64,000 nt of DNA from Symbiodinium natans (taxonomy: Eukaryota > Sar > Dinophyceae > Suessiales > Symbiodiniaceae): the NCBI GenBank assembly GCA_905221605.1, contig CAJNDS010001779.1:62001-126000 (forward strand), given 5' to 3'. This document shows positions 12,995 to 23,108 of the stretch, piece after piece. The position numbers were made by a program, and so were the translations under genes. Each line of letters starts with the position of its first letter. The first letter of the stretch is position 1. Under the pieces are notes generated by a model. The model was not told the origin of the DNA, ran no database searches, and saw only the letters and a program-made list of their open reading frames with translations.

Positions 12995-13067
12995 GAACAC
13001 TCAGCCACCGCTCTCCATAAGGGACGATCCGGAGATGTCCGGACAGCGTTAGTGGCTTCACAAGTTC
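12995..13067 (-). promoter_or_regulatory. Possible SECIS-like hairpin in the PDI 3' UTR
   Basis: About 100 nt after the PDI stop the minus strand can fold as follows. A lower stem GAAC/GUUC is followed by an internal loop holding UGAA on the 5' side and UGAG on the 3' side. That is the arrangement of the sheared G.A quartet of eukaryotic SECIS elements. Above it come a 5-bp stem GCCAC/GUGGC, a UAA bulge, a 4-bp stem CGCU/AGCG and a large apical region of about 32 nt. It departs from the consensus: the 5' quartet side is GUGA rather than AUGA, and the unpaired AA is a bulge low in the helix rather than in the apical loop. It was found by eye and could be chance. Confidence 0.3.
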
Positions 13068-13163
13068 TCTTTGCAGGCACATGCGTGGCTGGAAATTGCC
13101 GACTCAACTTCATGCCCCAGTGAGACTCATGCAACGCTTCTCTGACATACCACATAAGTTTGC

Positions 13164-14636
13164 TTAGAGCTCGTCTTTGTCACCGGTTTTCGCCTTGAGG
13201 ATGGCAATCTTGTAGTTTGTCTTGTCTTTGAGCTTTCCCAACGATTTCCTTGGTGTGCCGCTCCATGAAACAGCAAAAACAGGTTGCACAGCAGCTTACA
13301 GCACCTCACAGCAGCTCATATCAGCTGATGCAGCTGGGAGTCTTGAGATCCTCCTGCTTCTTCATTGTGGCCATGGCCTCTTCCTTCTGTTTCTCGAAGA
13401 GGTCGGCGGCTGCCTTGTACTCTCCCTCTAGGTCCTCCATCTCCTGACCACAAAAGTCCCCGAAAGCCCCTTCTTGGCAGACATCCCACCTCCATCACTG
13501 CTTATTTTTGCCCCCCCACTACCGCTTTTTACTCCCGCTTTATACCTTTCCGCTCACATCGTCCTTCTGCATTTTGGCTTTCTCCTCCTTCATCTTATCT
13601 GCTGGCATATCCTTAATCTCCTGGAACAAGGGCAAACACGCAGCTCTGGAGAAAGCGGGAGGGAGAGGGCGAGGGAGGCAGAGAGGGAGGGAGACAGCGA
13701 GAGTGCAAAGATCACGTGGCAGCCTCCAGGTAGGCGTTGTCCTTCTTGTCACAATTCTCGCCCGTGTCGGGGGCGCAAGGAAGCTTGGCGGCCCGCTTCA
13801 CGAACTTGTTGAGTGCTTTGAGGTCCCTTGCATCGTCGTAGGGATCTCCCTCTGGGGAGGTGCTCGGGCTGAAATACTTCAGGGTGGGGTAGCCCTGAAC
13901 GCCATATTGGCTGCACAGATCCTTTGCCTTCGTTGGCCCGCAAAGAACTCAAAACAACTCCCCAAAAACTGTCTGCGCACCACCCTTTACTTTTCCAAAA
14001 TGTCAGAAGATGTCAGAAATCAAGAGGACAGGTCACATTGTCCATGGTGCAATCCACATCCACAATGACGGCATTTGAGTCAGGCTTGTTCCATTTGGAA
14101 GCAAGTTTGTCCTCAGCTGAGTCGTGTTCTTGCAATAAGGGAAAGGCATAGGCATAGAGTCATAGAGTCATAGAGTCATAGAGCAGCTTCTTTTCAGATG
14201 TCCCCAAGGCTTAGGCCGCTCTTTAGCTATCTGCTTCGCAGGCTTCGGCCCGATGGTACCGGTCGTGAGGAACATCACATGCTGGTGCCACACTAAATGT
14301 CTTTATATACTCTTTCTCAGGATGTTTGCCCGGCCCAAGCCCGTGAAGATTCTCACGAAAGGGACGTGAACTGCAGTGCTGTTTCAACAGTGAAGACAGC
14401 TGATTTGTGGACAGTGGAAAGTATGCTCAGTAGACTCTCCTCATAGACCAAGGGTCCCAGTCAGGTTTCAGCTTCTTGCAGTGGCCTCACCATGGCGCCA
14501 GGAACTTCACGAAGGCCATCTTGCCGGCCTTCACCGGCTTCAGGACCTTCTCCTCCCAGTTCTCCGACGTGGCCTCCAAGGCTTCCGCGGCGCCGCGGGC
14601 GCACAACGTGGCGGAGACCACAAGGAGCAGCTTCAT
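13164..14636 (-). CDS. ER protein disulfide isomerase-like protein with in-frame UGA (probable selenocysteine) in the active site
   Basis: A secretory thioredoxin-fold oxidoreductase acting in the ER lumen. Exons on the minus strand: 14636 to about 14440 (3' border uncertain), 14128-14037, 13927-13721, 13620-13558, 13443-13358, 13248-13164. Exon 1 starts with a signal peptide (MKLLLVVSATLCARGAA), then MAFVKFLAPW, then TGA at codon 50, then GHCKKLKPDWD in the same frame. So the usual WCGHC motif reads W-TGA-G-H-C. Exon 2 has AVIVDVDCTMDN and exon 3 KDLCSQYGVQGYPTLKYF, with the cis-proline of the thioredoxin fold. Exons 4-6 are helical and lysine-rich, and the protein ends KTGDKDEL, an ER retention signal. 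The length is about 240 residues with a single thioredoxin domain. Known Sec-containing PDI-like proteins occur in some algae (Emiliania huxleyi). The alternatives are a TGC-to-TGA base error or a pseudogene, but everything else is intact. Confidence 0.85.
14487..14489 (-). other. In-frame UGA codon at the first redox-active cysteine position (candidate Sec, residue 50)
   Basis: Counting from the ATG at 14636, codon 50 is TGA, flanked by TGG (W49) and GGC CAC TGC (G51 H52 C53). PDI family members have cysteine at this place. Codons on both sides continue the conserved motif without a shift. The string GGTGAGG looks like a GT splice donor, but splicing there would discard the perfectly conserved GHCKKLKPDWD that follows. 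Confidence 0.8.
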
Positions 14637-15934
14637 GGCGCAAATCGCAGATTCGCAGAGGACTCAGAGGACTGGAGACAAGGGCTCGCACAATATGATT
14701 GAAGAACCCCCCCCCTCTCTGGCCTTAAACGGCTGCGGTTTGTTATGATGGATCCGATGGTCCAGCTATGTCCAGCTGCATCCAATATCCGTGGCTTCAC
14801 GCAACTGCAAAGCCCAATTGCTGCGAGCCTCTCTCTGGATGGTAGATAACAACTTCCCTCTCCTGCGGCAGACCAGCAAGATCTCATAAGGGTGGCTGCA
14901 GACCGCGAAATCGGTGAAATTTTGCAAAAGATCCTGCCACAACCTGTGTCGGCTGCAAGTTGCCGCCCTGTCTACGTCCGGGACTTTCAACATTCAAACC
15001 TCAAATTCTGCGAGCAAGGCATCCGCAGAAACTTTAGAGTCTTTGCTAGGAGGCCAGCCAAGCTCTCTTCGCTGACGCTGAGAGCTCGAGCCCCGGGACC
15101 TTTCGCGCGCCTGCCCACGGCCAATGTTCCGCGATACTGGAATGGCTGCAAATGGCCGCGACATGTTCGGATCGACCCTCACATTGTGCCTTGGGCGCCG
15201 CATTCTCCGAAACCTCGAATTAGCTGGCTGCAGGATGGCTTCGAAGGAACCAACGCAGGCTTTCTGACCGGCATGCGATGACACCGCAAGCTTTCACCAC
15301 ACTACCTGCCTCGCGGATCGGGGAAAGTGGCTTGCAGCTTGGAAAGAGCTGTGCCTGAATCCAATGAACAATCGAGCCAGCGTGGAAGGTGCGATCCAAC
15401 AGCGTGCGAAAAAGCCTCCACTTCCGGCTCGTTCGGCGAATGGGCCGCTTCCTGCAAGTGCTCAATCGATCAGCGCACGACTGCTTTAGTTCGGGCTTTC
15501 TTGGAATAGCTTCCCCCGGCTTCCCCCACAAACTACACACGATGCTCGACAAGCCGCGTGGAGTACCGTGACTTTTCAAATGGTCCAAGGTATCTTGCAA
15601 GTCCACTAAAAAGGCCGCAATATGCAGAACAACAATCGCAATGTGGCCAGTAACTCGTGGCATCCTCAAAAGCACATCCCAAACGGATAGGACCTGTTTT
15701 GCATGCCCCCTTCTCCAGCACAGATTTCGGGCGCTCGAAAGCTTTTCAATTTGATGGCCTCTTCTGCGAGCGCGTTCTCGTCCAGGGCACTGGCCTTCGA
15801 AGACCCGCAGCAACCCCGAAACAAAACCAAAGGAGAAAAAAGAGACCGATGAGGCGCTGGAGGCTCGCGGTAGGCCCGCCTGACGCGGCTGAAGCGGAGT
15901 TTCATCCTCACTGCCGAAGGCTCAACGCAACGAC

Positions 15935-15974
15935 GCAACGCCGCAACGCCGCAACGCCGCAACGCCGCACGCCG
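15935..15974. repeat. Short tandem repeat, unit about 8 bp (CGCAACGC)
   Basis: Plus-strand AACGCCGC / AACGACGC units are repeated about five times. No function is apparent. Confidence 0.7.
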
Positions 15975-16529
15975 CACGCCCACAGCACGCACACGCCGGT
16001 TTGGAGAGTCCTGCACCGGTGGCGCGGCACTCGGTTCCGGATGGACGGGGACCTGCAAGCGATCACTTGCACTAGGACATGTGAGAGCTGCACTAGGTCA
16101 GAAGATAGCTGCAGCACATCCTGAACGCCAGCTCGGCACCAGAAATCAGCTACTCCCTGAAACCTTGGACAAGAACGATGGAACAATTGATAGCGCCCAA
16201 CATAAAGCACCTCGCTGATGCTCAGCCACTATCTGCAATATGATTGGAAAGCTGAAGCACCTCAGCCCTATCAACTTCCGTTTGAAAACCCGGTCCGCTT
16301 GGCATCACGCGAGTGCTTCTTGCAGGTGCCAGCAGGTCTCCGTCCGAGCCTTGTCATCGATGACTCGGAGTCCAGCACCCGGTGAAGGTGGCGGCGCTTT
16401 CGGGTGCTCCCTGCGGTGCCAAGACGGCCAACAAAGAAGCAGAAGACGAAGGAGGAGAAGCACCCACTTGCGAGTCGACGAGCGAACCGAAGGTGAACCC
16501 ATGACAACACGAACACACAAACAAACAGA

Positions 16530-16567
16530 CACACACACACACACACACACAAAAAAAAAAAAAAAAA
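16530..16567. repeat. (AC)n microsatellite followed by an A-tract
   Basis: About ten AC dinucleotides are followed by about 17 A, then TATA. It is simple sequence outside any recognised gene. Confidence 0.9.
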
Positions 16568-16770
16568 TATACACCTTTCTGTGCCAGGAACCTTTACGTA
16601 TAATGTGCCCGCTTTGCTTTGCTTGTGTCTTACTACTACGAAGAAATTGCACTTAAGACACGAAACCTCACGCCCGAACCCCTGACCCTTGCCCTCCTCC
16701 AGAGCTCCAGACAGCTTTTCGGATTTATAGAGCGTAGAAGCTTGGAGTCACTGATCCTGTTTCGGGTATA

Positions 16771-16794
16771 GGGTTTAGGGTTTAGGGTTTAGGG
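16771..16794. repeat. Interstitial TTTAGGG array (3-4 units)
   Basis: Plus strand carries consecutive TTTAGGG units in non-coding DNA, far from the larger arrays at 61-64 kb. It is the same heptamer as the plant/alveolate telomere repeat. Confidence 0.9.
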
Positions 16795-19700
16795 AGAAAG
16801 GCTTCGGGTGTTGGGTAGGCTTGGGACTTGGGATGGGGGATGGGGCTTATTCTATCGTTGGTGTCGGGCCTCTCGGGGGCTCTGTGCCGCAACAGCTAGC
16901 ACGCAACATGGGGCTTTCGGGCTCTACGGGGTCTGTACGGGAGTCTGCAGCCTGTAGCCGCAACAACTTACCAACAAAATGAGGCTGACTCCTTTTTTTG
17001 GCTTCGGGCGTTTAGGGGTTTTTGGCATGGACTTTTAGGCATGGTTCAGGTGTCGCCTTCTTCCCCAAAAAAAACTCAACATGTAAAAAAACCTTCCACT
17101 CACCAAAAGCCCAAGCCACCACAGACTTCCCCTCTCCCTCTTTTGTTTCTCTCCTTTTTCCCCGGCAGAATGGACTGAGAGGTTTTAGGGTCGTGAACCT
17201 AAATGGTTTAGGGTTAAGGTTTTAAATGCCTAAGCCTTATCCTTAAGGTTGAAACTCTTTCGATACCTCAATGAGTCCTGGCATTTTCGCTGCCAAAACG
17301 CTAGGAATGCCCCAAGAAACTAAAGCGAAAAGTGCCAAAACTCGAAAAGGTACAAAAAGCACAAATACAGACGCCAGTGCAGCTAAGTTGGCATGACAGC
17401 CAAGACCAAGACATTCTTGTTTCGCGGCCGATGCTAACAAAGAAGACAACGCCTAAAGGAAGATCGAAGTCTCTGAGCTGTTTAATTCTTCGGAAGGAGC
17501 ATAAGATTCCAACAGCTGCTTACTGAGGCACTCAGCTGCTTACTGAGGCACTCTGCGATTGCAAACACAGCTTCTGCATTAAGAAAAACCGTGAAGTCGG
17601 GGCACATCTTTTTATTTTATTTGCAGCGGCTCTCTGTGGGAAATTGACGACTTGCATATATGGGAGAGGCCGGCTCCAACATTGAAATGTTTAAACGATT
17701 CCATATTTCTATATTGGGGCACGGGATCCAGGTCCACAAAAACCGTCTTTGAGACAATCTTGGATCCACGTCGCAGCCCGGCCCCAATATTGAAATATTG
17801 AAAAAACTCAATACGGGGGTGGGGGGGGGGTAGCAGAAAAAAGGGGGGTGGAGGGTTGAAAAAATGGGAGGGGGCCAATCAAAAGCTTTTCGGGGTTTAA
17901 AAAAACAACTGCTGGGGGCGCCATATATTGAATAAGGGGGGTGCAATAAGAGCTTTCCAGCAATTCAAAAAAATCAACTTCTGGGGCGCCACGTCTCGCG
18001 GGGTTTTGGACATCAGGGTCTTTGAGTATTCTTGAGGCCACCCCGGTGAAATAATACATAAAGGCTGCTCTTACACACATATGTGCTTTTTGATTTTATG
18101 TGTAGACTCTCGTGAGCTGAAGAAAGCTGAGGCGCCTGTGGAGGATGTCTCCGATGTCTGCAATGTCTCCAATGTCTCCGGTGTCTCCGGTTTCTCCGGT
18201 GTCTCTAGAGCGGCTGGGAGTAGCCCGAGCAGGCCGGGTAGGCCGGGCAGGCTGTCCAGCCTGCAAGTCTCAGGTCCAGCCAAGTTATTCTAAGCTGTAA
18301 GCGTACCCAAACCATGTAGCACAACACACTGCTCGCACAATGTGGCATCTGGATCTCTTGAATACCGGTACAGTAGCGGGAGAGAGGGAGCTCTCGCCTG
18401 CGGAGGGATGATCAAGACTTTCGCCTTGGCACCTCAGCTTTGGTCCAAAAGGCGACTGTCTTCCGTTTACAGTCTATTATTTTGCTCTGTTTATGCAGGA
18501 CTCGATGCTGGCGCGCCTGTCTGTGGCTGGCCCAACTTGCTCTCCCTCCTTTCACGCTCAGACAGGTTCCTATCTGCGCCTGGATGGACGAACAAAACAA
18601 CAAGAAACCTCGGGCCTGGCCTGTGAAGCGACGTCTCAAACTTACTCCTGGGCGTAGTTGGACCTGCAGAATCGCCAGCTGCACCCGTTTTTGCAACCCT
18701 CGTGAATGCTCACAGCTGGGTGTTGGGGTGTTGGATGGGATTCGCCAAGGCCGCTATAAAGCCACTACGATGTTCCTTTGTGCTCAGCTGTACCTACTGA
18801 AATGCATGTTAATCTGCCTCGAACTCGCGAAAGCTTTAAGAACGGACTGTGCGCCCTCCACAGCTCGAGGATTCTGAGCTTTCATATGGAGGCGCAAGCG
18901 ATCAGCGAGTCACTGCGAGTCACTGAAGTTGTATCTGAAAGCACCACTTAAGAGCCGCAAGGGCCTTCCGTCACCGGGTTTGATTTCCTTTCGGGTTGTC
19001 GAGTTTGGACCGGGCTCGAGCATCCTCAAACACATCCTGGGAAGCCTCAACTGCTACACGCAATTCGCATCCATTATCTCGTTCGGCCTCTTTTCTTACA
19101 TGTTACATGTGTTCCAAAACATGTTCAAACATTGGAAACACTGGCAGATATTGGAAACATTACGTCGCCACCGGACCCGAGGCGCCTGAGCGAGGGCTTT
19201 GCGAAGCGGAGGAACACCTCGACATGGCCTCTGGCTCCGTGGGGACCATCTCAAACGGGTCCCCGAGCTCTCAAAAGTCGAAGAAGCAGCCCATAGCCCA
19301 TACATGCCCATTTATGTACGTGCCCGCTTACATGCCCGAACAAGGCTGCACAAACTGCACAAGCTGCGTGTGGCCTCGCGCCGCGGTGGTCGCGGCAGTG
19401 CCTCGCAACGGACCCGGGCCCGGGCCCAATAAAACAATCCCCTGACACAAGCTCATGAAAAGTTCCTTGGGCGTCGTGAAGATTGCCGAAAAACATGCAC
19501 GTCACAAAACCCCACTCCCGACCTCGCGGGCGCGCGGCTCGGCGGACTTGGGCCGCGAGTCGCGCCGACTCCTCTCACGAAGGCCGCGTGGGGAAGGGGG
19601 GGGGGGGGCCAGCACCCCCCGAACTTCGTTTACTCTTCTTCAGCCCAAGAAAGGACACAGCCAGCAAAAAAATGGTGCATGGAAAAAAGAAGGGTAATAC

Positions 19701-20175
19701 GGCTGTGTTGACCCATCTCTGAAATATTCGGAAATCTCGCTCTCTTCTCTCTCTCTCTCTCTCTCTCCCTTTGCTCTCCTCGAGGAAGCGGTGTCCGCTA
19801 GGAGCCGGGATTCGGGCGCCACCGGGGTCACGGCCGGCGCCTCAAAGAGGTCAAGCAAAGTCTCTGAAACTCTCGGGTCCCTATGGTCTCTGCTCCTTCC
19901 TCTGCTCTGCCGCTGTGCTCCCTCGTTGCTGCTGGGGGTGGGGGGAGAGGTAGACTAAATCTCCTATGGAAAACGAAATATGAAAAAACACAAACAGCTT
20001 TGAGAAAGGGAGAAAGTTGTCTCGTTTGAGCCCACCTTAATGACGCCGTCGATCCGAGGCGCCTGTCGCACGCAAACGGGCTCTTCAAAAAGGTCCATGG
20101 ATGACAATTTCTCTTTCTCTTTCTGTCTCACGTGCTTTGCCCCGAAGGGGGCGCACGTCCGATGAGCCAGCTTGA

Positions 20176-20407
20176 TTCTTTCTCTCTCTCTCTCTCTTTC
20201 TCTCTTTCTCTCTTTCTCTCTTTCTCTCTCTCTCTCTTTCTCTCTTTCTCTCTTTNNNNNNNNNNNNNNNNNNNNNNNNNNNNNNNNNNNNNNNNNNNNN
20301 NNNNNNNNNNNNNNNNNNNNNNNNNNNNNNNNNNNNNNNNNNNNNNNNNNNNNNNNNNNNNNNNNNNNNNNNNNNNNNNNNNNNNNNNNNNNNNNNNNNN
20401 NNNNNNN

Positions 20408-20466
<59 letters not shown>
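20176..20466. repeat. (TC)n / (CTTT)n microsatellite interrupted by a sequence gap
   Basis: TCTC/TTTC simple sequence lies on both sides of 152 undetermined bases (20256-20407). The gap was most likely left because the tract could not be assembled, so the true length is unknown. Confidence 0.9.
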
Positions 20467-20470
<4 letters not shown>

Positions 20471-20927
20471 GAAGGGCCTGCGAGGACCAAGTCGACAATG
20501 CGCTGCATGGACCCTGGAACGACTCAGCTGGTGATTCAACGTATAAAAAAAACATACATGACGAAGCTGATCTGCTAACAACAATTGCTACAACGCCACA
20601 ACGCAGCTCATTGAAGGACGTCAAACGGCCACACTGCAAGCCGGTGCAAATTGTGAACTTGGCCCCCACCCCACACCGGGAGAGTCTCAGCCGCGCATCC
20701 TTCACGGCAGCACGTGATGAATAGAAGAAGGAATCATATGACGCTTCTGGATCAACGTGGGCTGCATGAATTTTGCAAGCTCGCGACAGACAATCATGCT
20801 TCCCCATTTCAAAACGTGGGGCCCCGCTACCCTTCGCGCCTGCTTCAGCAGTTGGTGTATCTGCTGATTCTGTTTCACTGCATGCTGCAAACGAGCATGG
20901 AGTGCCCACTGCTCTGTTTGCTGTAGC

Positions 20928-21035
20928 TGCTGCAGCTGCTGCAGCTGTTGCAGCTGCTGCAGCTGCTGCAGCTGCTGCATCTGCTGCATCTGCTGCATTT
21001 GTTGCATCTGCTGCATCTGCTGCATCTGCTGCATT
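20928..21035 (-). repeat. CAG trinucleotide tract (Q or QQM-coding on minus strand)
   Basis: On the minus strand about 100 bp of CAG/ATG/TTG triplets read as polyglutamine mixed with Met and Leu, in an open frame that continues into WALHARLQHAVKQNQQIH. The other frames read as polyAla or Ser/Cys. The Gln frame is favoured because its flank looks like an amphipathic helix. Confidence 0.7.
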
Positions 21036-21694
21036 CTCCATCAAGGGATTCACCTGACAGAACATCCAAAGCAATGCTTAACCCGCTGTCTGCTGGGTCC
21101 CGGGCCTCCACCGCTCGGCTCTCGGCACCCCATGAGCCCTGTATACTAATGCTGATGATTGCAGCTGTTTACATTACTTGCTTTTTGATGCTCGTCGAAC
21201 GTTGCCTATCTGCAACCGCATCTTACCTTCGGAGGGAGCTCCAGTGTCAGAGATCATCTGCTTGCTGCTTGCTGCACTGCTCTCCCTTCTACACAGATCC
21301 CCCTGTTGGAGTGAACGCCCGATAGACCCGGAACGCATCAGGTCACTGTAAAGAAACACCATGGCCGGCGCGCATGTATTCAAATTTTGTCAATTTCAAT
21401 CGTTGTCAAGAGGTTCAAAACGGGAAGGCCTGCAAAGGATGATTAGAAACTCCGAACCTAGCTGGGGCATCCAACAACTGGACGAGTCTCAGCTTCTCTT
21501 TGAGGTTTTTCGGTCCGTCCTGCCCCCCCCCCCCCCTCCCCGTGCTGAGCGGGAGGCTGCCAAGAAAGTTCCTCTGCCTAGCGGCTGAGCGACGTGAAAC
21601 ATCATTCATCTGCCGGTGTGTAGCAAGTCTTGCAGCAGCGAGCAATTTTCCAAGCAAGGGCATTGCAATTCACAATTCACTCGCGACTTGTGGC

Positions 21695-22409
21695 CTAAGT
21701 GCCGGGGCATGCGCATGAAGGGCTAGAACTGCGTGGCCTACCGAGTCCGACATCCCCAACTGGTCTGGGAGCTTGTTTCTCACGTTTCTGGATGAGCTCT
21801 GCGGACATCATCTGGAAGGCTTTTTCCACATGTGTGGCATCCTTGGCCGAAGTTTCTATGAAAGGAATGCCAAGTCCTTCCGCCTTCTGGCGTGCCTCCT
21901 CTGTGGAAACCTGCCTGGCGCGTGGCGCGGGGGAGAAACACGAGAAAACTAACACAACACGAGTTACGGGACCCCACTCCGACACTCCGAGAACGTGCGA
22001 CTGCGGTAAGCCCGATCCCTGGCCTTTCTGCCGTAAGATCACATTTATTGCCCAGGAGGATCTTCGAAGTGCTTGCGTTCACGTACCTGTTGACCTCATT
22101 CAGCCAATCCTCCACATGGGCGAAAGATTCCCGGTCACAGATGTCGTAGACCAAGATTATCCCATCAGCACCCCGATAGTATGCACTGGTAATTGTTCGG
22201 AACCGTTCTTGCCCAGCTGTGTCCCAAATCTGAAGCTTGACAGTCTTCTGCTCCACCGGTATTGTCTTGAAGCGAAAGTCTACGCCAATGGTGGTTATGT
22301 AGCTGTCGGTGAATGCATCGTCGGCAAACCGCAGCAGCAAGCAGGACTTGCCCGTGCCAGAATCACCAATTAGAACAAGCTTGAACAAATGGTCATAGTC
22401 CCGCTTCAT
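21695..22409 (-). CDS. RAB1: Rab1-type small GTPase (C-terminal exon not found)
   Basis: Rab1 GTPases control ER-to-Golgi vesicle transport. Exon 1 (22409-22024) starts [18 protein letters not shown] and has the P-loop GDSGTGKS, the Rab switch I TTIGVDF, switch [14 protein letters not shown] and the guanine motif GNKCDL. Exon 2 starts at 21914 ([15 protein letters not shown]) and has the third guanine-binding motif ETSAKDA, then [16 protein letters not shown]. The junction codon AGG is restored by a GC donor at 22023-22022 and an AG|G acceptor. The open frame ends at 21695 without the C-terminal double cysteine needed for prenylation. A donor-like GGTAGG near 21737 suggests at least one more exon, which I could not find. 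Spacing and motifs fit Rab1 better than Rab8 or Rab5. Confidence 0.9.
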
Positions 22410-22429
22410 AGCTCACAAGGCGCGTCAGC

Positions 22430-23100
22430 GGACTCAGCGGAGTGTGCATTTTTCCACCTCTGAGCCGAGAGAGCCGAAAGGAAAACAACATAAAGTCAAT
22501 GAGGTCAGCTTGATTTTGTCACCATTACCATCCAGATGGACACAGCTCGCTGAGACGCTGGGACACGCGCCCGCAGCCAGGCCGCTCGCTGCATGACAAC
22601 AGCTTACACATCCATGTTTGTAAATAGCCCTTTGTGAAGTCTCTGGGTCTGCGGGGGTATCCATGAAATGTCCGGGCTCAGAAGACAAGTGACAAGGTAC
22701 TGTGCAAGTAGAGAAAGAAAGACAGAAAGAAAGAGAGAAGGAGAGAGAGAGAGAGACAGAGAGCCTAGTAAGTCTATAGCCCTCTCCTTTTCCGTTCCCC
22801 TAGTGGGCCCCTCCACTTCTGGAGCAAATGAAGCATGTCTTAGCACTCAACATCCAGTTGCAAGGACGCCGTCCGTGTCGGCGCATGACGCTGAGGTCTT
22901 GTACTATGCCACTACGTCACCCACGCACTTCTTCGCGTCTGCCGTCAGCAGGAGCGCCGTGGCATTGCCACTGGCGTGCTTGGGTCTTGTTAGTTCGGAT
23001 GCACAACACACCCTCACGCAGCCCACGCGGTCAGCCGCGTGGGCTAACGTGAGAACTAACATGCCAAAGAGTGAGTATTACTCAGCATAACTTGGCATTA
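22430..23100. other. Spacer upstream of the Rab gene, no gene recognised
   Basis: It contains a GA-rich simple tract near 22710-22762 and no frame I recognise. It presumably holds the Rab 5' UTR and the 3' end region of the next gene. No spliced-leader acceptor could be pinned down. Confidence 0.5.
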
Positions 23101-23108
23101 GGCTTTGC

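Larger units (their letters stand above)
14640..19190. other. 4.5 kb without a recognised gene
   Basis: Both strands hold only short unrelated open frames, for example the minus-strand one at 15220-15813, with no motif I know. The stretch includes 10-bp CATAGAGT-type repeats just before it (about 14154-14182), an (AC)n tract, a short TTTAGGG array, a G-run near 17818-17832 and a Ser/Thr/Glu/Pro-coding simple repeat near 18130-18210. Promoter and 5' UTR of the PDI gene should lie at its left end, but no element could be recognised. Confidence 0.5.
19200..21070 (-). other. Possible gene with low-complexity exons (DLFE repeats, polyQ), unresolved
   Basis: Minus-strand fragments look coding: about 20020-20115 reads MDLFEEPVCVRQAPRIDGV, about 19780-19860 reads LLDLFEAPAVTPVAPESRLL, and about 19195-19270 reads PFEMVPTEPEAMSRC. 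The two acidic DLFE motifs followed by Pro/Ala recall tails of clathrin-adaptor or epsin-type proteins, but no ENTH/ANTH domain is visible, so this is only a hint. Upstream a CAG tract gives polyglutamine, followed by a helical LHARLQHAVKQNQQIHQLL. A gap and (TC)n tracts sit in the middle, so the gene cannot be assembled. Confidence 0.3.

Noticed and set aside
14484-14492. GGTGAGG read as a GT splice donor instead of a Sec codon
   Set aside because: The bases after it encode GHCKKLKPDWD in frame, the expected continuation of the PDI active site, so they must be exon.
14481-14702. 73-codon plus frame and the 76-codon minus frame at 14461-14691
   Set aside because: Shadows of PDI exon 1 in other frames; the true frame is the one with the in-frame TGA.
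20085-21074. 329-codon minus frame through the N gap
   Set aside because: Includes undetermined bases and microsatellite; only short parts could be real exons.
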